10,066 nucleotides of DNA from Acidobacteriota bacterium (GTDB lineage Bacteria > Acidobacteriota > Terriglobia > Terriglobales > Acidobacteriaceae), in contig JAJYSL010000155.1 of assembly GCA_021793595.1 (NCBI GenBank), positions 1-10,066 of the forward strand, in the 5' to 3' direction. The notes under the pieces were generated by a model that saw nothing but the letters and a program-made list of their open reading frames with translations, was not told the DNA's origin and did not search any database. How positions within the stretch are numbered: position 1 is the stretch's first letter; every line of letters starts with the position of its first letter. Below, piece by piece: positions 1 to 5,871 of this stretch. Made by a program: the position numbers and the translations under genes.

Positions 1-600
1 CTTTTGGGTCGCGCGGAAACCAAGCGTCTGCTCGACAGTTTGCAGGAAACGCACCCCAAGCTGATCGAAGAACTGGTGCCGAAATTGATGACGCTGGGAG
101 AGGTGCAGCGGGTGCTGCAGCAGCTCTTGCGGGAACAGGTCTCGATTCGCGATCTGGGATCGCTGCTGGAGGTGATGGTGGAGACGGCCGCAACGAACAA
201 GAACACAGTCCACCTGGTGGAAACGATTCGCCAGGCGATGGGTCGCACGCTGATGCAGCCGATGCTCGACGGGGAAGGCCAAATGCGCGTTTTTGTTCTT
301 GATCCCTCGCTGGAAGAAGAGGTTCTGGCCACCGTGGAAGGGGAAAGCTCGCAACGTTTGCTGGGGGATGGCAGCCAGCCGCTGCGCAATGCCACCACTT
401 TCCTGCGCCGCATCGTGGAGTCGTGGAAACAATTGACAGGAGGATCGTCGGTCTCGGGTAGCCCCATCCTCCTATGTTCCAGCCCTGCGCGCTATTACTT
501 GCGACGCTGGCTGGAGCCTTTTATGCCCAGGGTCGCGGTGGTCGCGCCCGCAGAACTGCCTCCGGATATCCGGGTGCGCTCGTTGGGAACGTTGAGTTAG
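1..600 (+). CDS. flhA: FlhA flagellar export gate protein, C-terminal part (5' end outside window)
   Basis: The first 199 codons are the C-terminal end of FlhA, the inner-membrane export-gate subunit of the flagellar type III secretion apparatus. The visible part is the cytosolic ring domain that receives chaperone-substrate complexes; the membrane half lies upstream of the window. Family signatures seen: EELVPKL followed by a run of the GEVQRVLQQLLRE type and SIRDL (about residues 20-55 of the fragment), a central LDPSLEE, and a closing ILLCSSPARYYLRRWLEPF block followed by a PAELPPDIRVRSLG-like end. These match FlhA C-termini closely. The reading frame is open from base 1, so the TTG at base 4 is an ordinary leucine codon, not a start. 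The stop lies about 50 bases before the sigma factor start. Identification is firm; only the truncation limits it. Confidence 0.95.
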   Translation, partial: LLGRAETKRLLDSLQETHPKLIEELVPKLMTLGEVQRVLQQLLREQVSIRDLGSLLEVMVETAATNKNTVHLVETIRQAMGRTLMQPMLDGEGQMRVFVLDPSLEEEVLATVEGESSQRLLGDGSQPLRNATTFLRRIVESWKQLTGGSSVSGSPILLCSSPARYYLRRWLEPFMPRVAVVAPAELPPDIRVRSLGTLS

Positions 601-636
601 TTGGGAGGTGCCGGAGGCAGCTTCGCCGGTAACCAG

Positions 637-642
637 AAGGAG
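637..642 (+). promoter_or_regulatory. Shine-Dalgarno sequence of the sigma-28 gene
   Basis: AAGGAG lies 7 bases before the ATG at 650, which is ideal spacing. An in-frame GTG at 608 would add 14 residues, but its only purine-rich stretch directly abuts the codon. This site therefore decides for the ATG at 650. Confidence 0.75.
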
Positions 643-649
643 AGCAGAC

Positions 650-1645
650 ATGCCAGTACCGAAGTTTCCATGCACAGCCGATCATGAACACGAGGCCCCA
701 ATGTCGCTACTGGCCGCCCCAGTTCAACCGGAGCCCGAGGTAAGTGTCCCTTCCTTTCCGGACCCGCCCTTACACCGCATGGACCCGGCTGAGCGCGAAC
801 AAATCTTAATTGAGCATTTGCCGGTGGTGCGTTACATCGCGCGTCGCATTCATGAACATCTGCCGGCGCACGTGGAGATGGACGACCTGGTGAGCGCGGG
901 CATCGTTGGCCTGGCCGATGCATTCAATAAATTCGATCCCAGCAAACAGGTCCAGTTTCGCAGCTATGCCCAGTTTCGCATTCGCGGAGCCATTCTCGAC
1001 AGCCTGCGCACACTCGACTGGAGCCCGCGCGATCTGCGCCGCAAGGGCCGCGCCATTGAAACCGCCATGCATACACTGACCGGGCGTCTGGGCCGAACGC
1101 CGCTGGAGAATGAAATCGCCGTCCAGATGGGGATGTCCCTGGAGGAATATCAAACTCTGTTGAGCGACCTGCGCGGCTTGGAAATCGGAAGTCTCGACGT
1201 GGGCCATATGGAGGAGTCCTCGGAAGAGGAAGTGGCCTATGTGCCCAGTTCGCCGGAAGAAGGCCCTTTGTTCCGCTGCCTGAAGTCGGAGATGCGAGCT
1301 CGGTTAGCCGACGCCATTCAGGCGCTGCCGGAGCGCGAACGGATGGTGCTGACCCTCTACTACTACGAGGAAATGACCATGAAAGAGATTGGCCTGACGC
1401 TGGGAGTAGTGGAATCGCGCGTCTCCCAGATTCATACTTCCGCTGTATTGCACTTGCGCTCACTGCTGGCAAACGCCCCTGCGCCAGCCGGTAAAGAACG
1501 GTCAGCAAAAGCGCAGGCGGGTCGGCCCCGTATCCCCCGGACACGTCCAGACTCGGACGCCGTTTTTCCGGGCAATCACTCTTCCGCAAGACGTCCACTG
1601 GCGTCGCAGGCTGAGGATGGAGAGAAGCAATGGAAAAGCCATTAG
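650..1645 (+). CDS. fliA: Sigma-28 family RNA polymerase sigma factor (FliA/WhiG type)
   Basis: This 331-residue protein directs RNA polymerase to late flagellar promoters in bacteria that use this family. Region 2 (about residues 57-127) carries LPVVRYIARRIHEHLP, DDLVSAGIVGL and the FRSYAQFRIRGAILDSLR block, then DWSPRDLRRKGR leading into region 3. Region 4 (about 225-271) has ALPERERMVL followed by the -35-binding helix-turn-helix with KEIGLTLGV and ESRVSQIH, typical of FliA/WhiG. The ATG at 650 was chosen because AAGGAG precedes it by 7 bases. Two parts are unusual. About 55 residues of Pro-rich sequence precede region 2, and a basic, low-complexity tail of about 60 residues follows region 4, making the protein much longer than the roughly 240-260 residues usual for FliA. 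The tail runs into the start of fliM with a 16-base overlap. Family assignment is firm; control of late flagellar genes is inferred from context. Confidence 0.93.
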   Translation: MPVPKFPCTADHEHEAPMSLLAAPVQPEPEVSVPSFPDPPLHRMDPAEREQILIEHLPVVRYIARRIHEHLPAHVEMDDLVSAGIVGLADAFNKFDPSKQVQFRSYAQFRIRGAILDSLRTLDWSPRDLRRKGRAIETAMHTLTGRLGRTPLENEIAVQMGMSLEEYQTLLSDLRGLEIGSLDVGHMEESSEEEVAYVPSSPEEGPLFRCLKSEMRARLADAIQALPERERMVLTLYYYEEMTMKEIGLTLGVVESRVSQIHTSAVLHLRSLLANAPAPAGKERSAKAQAGRPRIPRTRPDSDAVFPGNHSSARRPLASQAEDGEKQWKSH

Positions 1646-2610
1646 CGCAGGAAGAAATCGATGCACTGTTTGCCGCCGCCCGCAACCGCGCCAGCAATGT
1701 CAAGGAGCAAGCACCGGCAGAAACGCGGGTGCAGCCCTTCTCCTTTTCCCGAGCAGGCCAAATCAACGCCGAGCAGATGCGCGCGATCAGTCTGCTCAAT
1801 GACAACTTCGCCCGCAACCTGACGCATAATCTGGGCGCATTTCTGCGCTGTAGGTTTCAGGTGGCTTTGGCTTCAGCCGAACAGCTGCCGTATTCGGAGT
1901 TTGTCGAGCGCGTTCCCGACATCGGCTATGTCGCCTCCGTTCGACTAGAGCCATTGGGCGCCATTTGCGGCCTTGAAGTGGATATGGTTCTGGCGCTGCC
2001 CATGATCGACCTGCTGCTGGGCGGAGAAGGGAAAGCGGCCGCGGTACGCGAGCTGACTGATATCGAAGAGTCGATCCTGGCCAGCGTGGTGGAGGTATGT
2101 TGTCGCGAGTTGACATCGGCCTGGCAGCCCGTGGGATTGACCTTCAATTTCGAAAAGCGACAACAGCAAACACAGATCGCGCGTCTGATGTCGGCTACGG
2201 AAAAGACGCTCTCCATCAGTTTTGAAATTCGTATGCCGCATGTACAGGGAAATTTGAACCTGGTTTTCCCTGCCGTCGTTTCCAACACTATTCTGCGCCG
2301 TCTGATCACGGATTGGGGACGGCAGAATCGCCGCCGTTCTCCGGAAGTGCTGGCACGCATGGGAGAACGGTTGCAGCACATCCGGCTGCGGGGCGCTCTG
2401 CAACTGCCGTCTGTATCGATTCCTGCCGCGGAGCTGGACGCGCTGGAGAAAGGTTCGATCGTGCGATTGAATCTGCCGGCGACATCGCCCTCGGAGCTGC
2501 GCATCGCGGGAATCCCTTTGTTCCATGCCATTCCGGTGCGAGCTGAGCAACATCGTGGCGCCCAGATTACGGCAAGGAACAACCCTCTGTTGAACCGAAA
2601 CATGGAATGA
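1630..2610 (+). CDS. fliM: Flagellar motor switch protein FliM
   Basis: FliM forms the cytoplasmic C-ring with FliG and FliN and receives the chemotaxis signal by binding phosphorylated CheY. The 326-residue length is normal. The extreme N-terminus carries the CheY-binding peptide LAQEEIDALF (residues 5-14), close to the classical LSQEEIDALL form. The middle CheC-like domain (about 40-235) includes the GGEG loop at residues 131-134, the GGxG element that contacts FliG in other species. The C-terminal SpoA/FliN-like domain spans about 248-310. The start overlaps the sigma factor gene by 16 bases and has GGAGAG 5 bases before the ATG, suggesting translational coupling. The intact CheY-binding peptide implies that this motor responds to chemotaxis. 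The stop lies 76 bases before the FliN-like gene. No oddities seen. Confidence 0.96.
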   Translation: MEKPLAQEEIDALFAAARNRASNVKEQAPAETRVQPFSFSRAGQINAEQMRAISLLNDNFARNLTHNLGAFLRCRFQVALASAEQLPYSEFVERVPDIGYVASVRLEPLGAICGLEVDMVLALPMIDLLLGGEGKAAAVRELTDIEESILASVVEVCCRELTSAWQPVGLTFNFEKRQQQTQIARLMSATEKTLSISFEIRMPHVQGNLNLVFPAVVSNTILRRLITDWGRQNRRRSPEVLARMGERLQHIRLRGALQLPSVSIPAAELDALEKGSIVRLNLPATSPSELRIAGIPLFHAIPVRAEQHRGAQITARNNPLLNRNME

Positions 2611-2686
2611 ATGCGGTCCGTCGGATTTAGGCACAATGCGCACGGCGAGACTTGTTTCCGGCGCTGGAAAAGAGAGGTTTTGCACA

Positions 2687-3742
2687 ATGGCAAATAACCG
2701 GACCATCTTGGATTTGTGGATTGATCTGCTGCGCGCCGAACTGGAACAGCTGGTGCACGTTCCCGCCACGGTCCATACCACGGAGGATACTGCGTCGGAG
2801 GCCCGCGCTTATCGCAGCCAGCTGCTCTTGGAAGGCCCTGTGAATGGAGTTATGTATGTCACGGTCTCGGCCTCCGGCATGGTGCAGTTGGCGCAGATGG
2901 TGGCTGGCGAACCGATTGACCCGCACGCCGCCTGGACAGAAGAAGGGCTGGAGGTTTGGCAGATCTGGCTGACTGCCGCCAGCGGCAAACTTGCCGCGTA
3001 TTTCTCGGAAGAATTCAAGGAATCTTCCCCATACGCTTGTGCCATTCAGCTGCGTGATACCACTGCGGTCGATGGAATGCATCTGACCCCCGGACCCGAT
3101 ACTGCGGCATCCGGAGCTGCCACGCAACAATGGCGATTGCAGGCGGGCGAGAGCGAAATTGCGATTTCCGTCAGTGTGCAGGTGGCATTTCCCGGAGAAG
3201 AAACCTCGCTTGCCGACGCGGAGATAGTCCCGGAAACGAGTCCCTCGGTCGAAGCCGCAGCAGACGAAGCGACGGCAAGCGAGGCTTCGGAAGTTCAAGC
3301 CGACATTCCCTCGCCCCAGCTGGCACCGACTCCTGCTGCCGACACCCCTGCCTCGGAGCCGGCACCGCGGAACCAGCCCGGACCGCCTGCCGAGCCCAAA
3401 CCCCAGGCTGCGCCGCAGGTGGAAAACCGGCGCGCGTCGCAGACCGTGATTCCCACTCCGGAGCCGGGACACAAACACCGGTTCGAACTGCTGCTCGACG
3501 TCGAACTGGAAACGACCCTGCGTTTTGGCGCATTGGAGCTGCCGTTGCGAGAAGTATTGGAACTGGGTCCCGGCGATGTGTTGCCGTTGGACCGGCACGT
3601 CCGCGAGCCGGTTGAGCTGGTGGTTGGCGATCGGATTGTGGCTCGTGGAGAAGTGGTCCTGGTAGGCGGAAACTTTGCCCTGCAGGTGACCGAGGTGGCA
3701 GAGCCGCGGCGCAGATTGGAGACCATTCGATGCTTGTTCTAG
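2687..3742 (+). CDS. fliN: FliN/FliY-like motor switch protein with CheC-like N-terminal domain
   Basis: This 351-residue protein ends in a clear SpoA/FliN domain (about residues 262-337): LLLDVELETTLRFG, LPLREVLELGPGDVLPLDR, ELVVGDRIVARGEVVLV and FALQVTEV. This domain builds the base of the C-ring. FliN is usually about 80-150 residues, so the length resembles FliY instead. The N-terminal part (about 1-168) reads as a diverged CheC/FliM-middle fold: a GVMYVTVSASGMVQLAQMVAGE strand-helix unit, then a helix with E85, E89, Q92 and P115. The spacing copies the CheC/FliY phosphatase signature, but Asn is replaced by Gln and Asp/Ser by Glu. Residues about 170-260 form a Pro/Ala/Glu-rich linker. 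The ATG at 2687 was chosen because AGAGAGG precedes it; an in-frame ATG at 2636 has no comparable site. It follows fliM as expected for the switch. The SpoA call is firm; the CheC-like assignment is inference from spacing and fold pattern. Confidence 0.85.
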   Translation: MANNRTILDLWIDLLRAELEQLVHVPATVHTTEDTASEARAYRSQLLLEGPVNGVMYVTVSASGMVQLAQMVAGEPIDPHAAWTEEGLEVWQIWLTAASGKLAAYFSEEFKESSPYACAIQLRDTTAVDGMHLTPGPDTAASGAATQQWRLQAGESEIAISVSVQVAFPGEETSLADAEIVPETSPSVEAAADEATASEASEVQADIPSPQLAPTPAADTPASEPAPRNQPGPPAEPKPQAAPQVENRRASQTVIPTPEPGHKHRFELLLDVELETTLRFGALELPLREVLELGPGDVLPLDRHVREPVELVVGDRIVARGEVVLVGGNFALQVTEVAEPRRRLETIRCLF

Positions 3743-3830
3743 AACGTCTCCCTGCGTGATCATCCAGGGCGCACCGGCAAGGATGCAGGTGCATGCAACA
3801 GAAAATCTCGAAAGCGAAGGCGAATAACAT

Positions 3831-4823
3831 ATGTGGACGGAGCAACTTCGAAACCATCGGAAAGCGGCGCTTCCCGAAATTTCTGCCACCTGGGCGGAAG
3901 TAGCCCGCAGGCCCGACGCGTGGCCGCTGCCGTGGGATAGAACTCCCCAGCACCTGCCGCTTCTCAACACCTGCATGAACGCCTATTGCAAAACCACATG
4001 GCTGCGCCTGTGGCGGCGGCGCAATGTTCCGCGCTTTGAGGGGCAATGGGCCTGCAGCCCGGAATGCATGCAGGTTCTGGTCGAGCAGGCGGTCGAACGC
4101 GAGCTTGGCGACGGCACTCCGCTGGAGCCTAAAAAACACAAGCACCGAATCCCTCTTGGGCTGTTGCTGCTGTCGCAGGGATGCATCACCCAGGAACAGT
4201 TGCGCAAGGCGCTCGATTCGCAACGAGAAGCGGGGGGAAAGGCGCGCATTGGCGCTTGGCTGATGCACCAGGCGAACCTCTCGGAAGAACAGATCACCCG
4301 CGCCCTCAGCATGCAATGGGGCTGCCCGGTGCTTGCCTTGGCCGATCATCGACCGGAAACAGCCTCGACCCTGATACCGCGCATCCTGTTGGATACCTAT
4401 GGAATAGTGCCGTTGTGCCAGGGCTCCAGCCGAGTTGCGTACCTCGCATTTGAAGACCGCATGGATTCCACGGTCGCGTTCGCGGTCGAACGAATGAACG
4501 GAATGCAAATCGAGGCAGGCGTGATGAAGGCGTCGCAATTTCTGCGTGCGCAGGAACGCTTGATGGCGGCCCCGTTTCCCAAAGCAGATTTGATGGAAGC
4601 AAAAACATCGACCCTGGTGGCAAAGCAAGTGGCTGCGGTCATCGAGCGAGTGCGTCCACATCAGGCGAAACTGGTGCGCATGCACCGCTATTTCTGGTTG
4701 CGTTTATGGCGCAGCCCCGTGCCTGTACCCGCCGTCTCCGCATCCCGGGCCAGTTCACTCAATCTGATTCCCAGGATCCATCAGGTGGAAGACGTCCTGA
4801 TTCGGCTGCAACCGGCAGATTGA
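3831..4823 (+). CDS. Unnamed protein with four-Cys cluster and GspE-N/MshEN-type c-di-GMP-binding-like domain
   Basis: I do not recognise a named family for the whole 330-residue protein. Near the N-terminus are four cysteines, C48-x4-C53 and C75-x3-C79, suggesting a metal-binding (zinc-ribbon-like) module. Residues 108-162 hold two tandem 24-residue motifs of the MshEN type: residues 108-131 (PLG, G at position 10, ending ALDSQ) and 139-162 (RIG, ending ALSMQ), separated by 7 residues. A typical GspE-N continuation follows to about residue 245. MshEN domains of type II secretion/type IV pilus ATPases bind cyclic-di-GMP, but here no ATPase domain follows and the first motif has Pro for Arg. 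WLRLWR occurs at 57-62 and again at 289-294. GAAGG lies 10 bases before the ATG. The position between switch and rod genes suggests a flagellum-linked regulator, perhaps of the motor or of transcription. That role is inference. Confidence 0.8.
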   Translation: MWTEQLRNHRKAALPEISATWAEVARRPDAWPLPWDRTPQHLPLLNTCMNAYCKTTWLRLWRRRNVPRFEGQWACSPECMQVLVEQAVERELGDGTPLEPKKHKHRIPLGLLLLSQGCITQEQLRKALDSQREAGGKARIGAWLMHQANLSEEQITRALSMQWGCPVLALADHRPETASTLIPRILLDTYGIVPLCQGSSRVAYLAFEDRMDSTVAFAVERMNGMQIEAGVMKASQFLRAQERLMAAPFPKADLMEAKTSTLVAKQVAAVIERVRPHQAKLVRMHRYFWLRLWRSPVPVPAVSASRASSLNLIPRIHQVEDVLIRLQPAD

Positions 4824-4843
4824 ATCGGCGAATTCAATCTGCC
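4814..4843 (+). terminator. Perfect 12-bp inverted repeat across the stop codon of the MshEN-type gene
   Basis: GGCAGATTGAAT (4814-4825) and ATTCAATCTGCC (4832-4843) are exact reverse complements around the 6-base loop CGGCGA. The TGA stop at 4821-4823 lies in the left arm. The RNA would form a strong hairpin, suiting a transcription end or RNA 3' stabiliser. No T-run follows, so it is not a standard intrinsic terminator. Its position about 180 bases upstream of the predicted flgF start site also allows an activator-binding site. The repeat is certain; its role is not. Confidence 0.5.
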
Positions 4844-4862
4844 ATGTCCATGCAAGGACAGA

Positions 4863-4878
4863 GCGGACAACCGTCCGC
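4863..4878 (+). repeat. Short GC hairpin
   Basis: GCGGAC (4863-4868) and GTCCGC (4873-4878) are exact reverse complements around the loop AACC. It lies 19 bases after the larger repeat at the end of the preceding gene. It could act with that repeat in ending transcription or could be chance; a 6-bp arm is weak evidence. Confidence 0.4.
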
Positions 4879-4956
4879 ACCCGCAAAACCATGCAGTAAA
4901 ACGGTGCGGTGTAGAACTGCTGCCATTTCGACTGTGTCGTGAGCGCAAGATCCCCA

Positions 4957-4982
4957 TTGAGATGAGTCTTTTCTAATCTCAA
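4957..4982 (+). promoter_or_regulatory. Near-perfect dyad upstream of the flgF promoter, possible operator
   Basis: TTGAGATGAG (4957-4966) and CTAATCTCAA (4973-4982) pair at 9 of 10 positions around the 6-base spacer TCTTTT. The dyad ends 13 bases before the -24 GG of the candidate sigma-54 promoter. No T-run follows, so a terminator is unlikely; a protein-binding site is the more natural reading. The half-site core AGATT also occurs in the 4814-4843 repeat, a weak hint that one protein recognises both. Confidence 0.45.
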
Positions 4983-4994
4983 AACCACCGACTC

Positions 4995-5010
4995 CGGCAC
5001 GCCCAATGCA
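4995..5010 (+). promoter_or_regulatory. Candidate sigma-54 (RpoN) -24/-12 promoter for flgF
   Basis: CGGCACG-CCCA-ATGCA matches the sigma-54 consensus TGGCACG-N4-TTGCW at 10 of 12 fixed positions. The invariant GG (4996-4997) and GC (5008-5009) are separated by exactly 10 bases. Transcription would begin near base 5021, leaving a leader of about 23 bases with GAGGAA (5027-5032) before the flgF ATG. It lies in the only sizeable intergenic region and points toward flgF. Sigma-54 control of rod and ring genes is established in several polarly flagellated bacteria; here it is inferred from sequence alone. Confidence 0.6.
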
Positions 5011-5043
5011 TGGAGTCCTGGGTATTGAGGAAACCTGGCAACC

Positions 5044-5781
5044 ATGGACAGCGGATACTATGCAGCTTTTACCGGATTGTTGGCGCGCCAACGGGCGCTG
5101 GATGCCGTCGCCAACAATCTTGCCAATACGAATACCACGGGGTTTCGTGCTGAGCGCGAGTTTTTCAGCGATGCGCTGACCGGGCCGAACGCATTCGGTT
5201 CGCAGTTGAATACCGCCGTGAATGACTATGGGGTACTGGGCGGCAACCGGATTGACCTGTCACAGGGACAGATGGTGACTACAGGAAATCCGCTCGACCT
5301 GGCGCTGGAAGGCCAAGGATTCTTTGCCGTCGAGGACATGCAGGGCAGCATTCAGTACACGCGCGACGGATCATTCATTCGATCCAGCAAGGGTGTGCTG
5401 ACAGACCGTCAAGGCCACGCGGTTCTCGATATCAAAGGCAAACCCATCACCATCCCCAGCGGACCGGTAATGATCGCGGCCGATGGTGTGGTTTCGGTCA
5501 ATGGCGGAGTAGCGGGCAAGGTTGGGCTGTTCACTTTTGCCGCCGGCACACCGCTGGTGCCCGCCGGTGTCGGTCATTATCAGGCGCCGCCGAAATCGGC
5601 GAAGCTGACAACCGCCGCGGTTGTGCACCAAGGAAAGCTGGAAAGTTCGAATCAGAATATCGTCCAGGGAACGCTGCAATTGATTCTGGTCCAGCGGCAG
5701 GCGGAAATGATGATGAAAGCGCTCTCGGTTTTTAGCACCGATCTCGACCAGAAGGCGAGCCAGGAGTTGCCGCGTGTTTGA
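5044..5781 (+). CDS. flgF: Flagellar basal-body rod protein FlgF
   Basis: FlgF is a subunit of the proximal rod, the driveshaft crossing the periplasm, and is exported through the FlhA-containing apparatus. The 245-residue protein has the conserved N-terminal rod/hook helix (YYAAFTGLLARQ, then LDAVANNLANTNTTGFRAE, about residues 5-37). The central part has GNPLDLALEGQGFFAV, shared by FlgF, FlgG and FlgE. The C-terminal helix (about 200-230, SSNQNIVQ and RQAEMMMKAL) pairs with the N-terminal one in the filament. No signal peptide is present, as expected for a type III export substrate. The start follows GAGGAA by 11 bases, and a candidate sigma-54 promoter lies just upstream, so flgF appears to open a new transcription unit. 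FlgF is preferred over FlgG because a better FlgG follows; the usual order is flgF-flgG. Confidence 0.93.
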   Translation: MDSGYYAAFTGLLARQRALDAVANNLANTNTTGFRAEREFFSDALTGPNAFGSQLNTAVNDYGVLGGNRIDLSQGQMVTTGNPLDLALEGQGFFAVEDMQGSIQYTRDGSFIRSSKGVLTDRQGHAVLDIKGKPITIPSGPVMIAADGVVSVNGGVAGKVGLFTFAAGTPLVPAGVGHYQAPPKSAKLTTAAVVHQGKLESSNQNIVQGTLQLILVQRQAEMMMKALSVFSTDLDQKASQELPRV

Positions 5782-5856
5782 TCCGGCCCACTTCTGCCCG
5801 GCTCGCATTCGCATCGGCGATGGGAAAGTCGAAGCAGCGGAACCAGGCTCCGCATA

Positions 5857-5864
5857 TAAGGAGG
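5857..5864 (+). promoter_or_regulatory. Strong Shine-Dalgarno sequence of flgG
   Basis: TAAGGAGG is an 8-base exact complement to the usual 16S rRNA 3' end, with the optimal 7-base spacing to the ATG at 5872. It is stronger than the GAGGAA before flgF. This fits the known need for several times more FlgG than FlgF subunits in a rod. Confidence 0.75.
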
Positions 5865-5871
5865 AACAACC

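Noticed and set aside
608..649. GTG at 608 as start of the sigma factor
   Set aside because: No spaced ribosome site precedes it, whereas the ATG at 650 has AAGGAG at ideal distance.
2611..2686. Possible promoter between fliM and the FliN-like gene
   Set aside because: A GGCACA-like stretch is present, but no GC follows at the 10-base spacing required for sigma-54, and no convincing sigma-70 or sigma-28 elements are visible.
3750..3769. Small inverted repeat CCCTG...CAGGG after the FliN-like gene
   Set aside because: Only 5-bp arms with a 10-base loop and no T-run; expected by chance. A neighbouring ATGCA-GG-TGCAT (3783-3794) is also too short to support.
2627..4685. Two long - strand open frames opposite the fliN-like and MshEN-type genes
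   Set aside because: They are antisense to genes with clear domains and have shadow-like composition.
4929..4939. CGAC-TGT-GTCG mini-palindrome in the flgF upstream region
   Set aside because: Four-base arms are too short to distinguish from chance.
5795..5815. GG...GC pair in the flgF-flgG gap resembling a sigma-54 promoter
   Set aside because: The GG and GC are separated by 9 bases, not 10, and other consensus positions fail. A strong flgG ribosome site close to flgF fits cotranscription.
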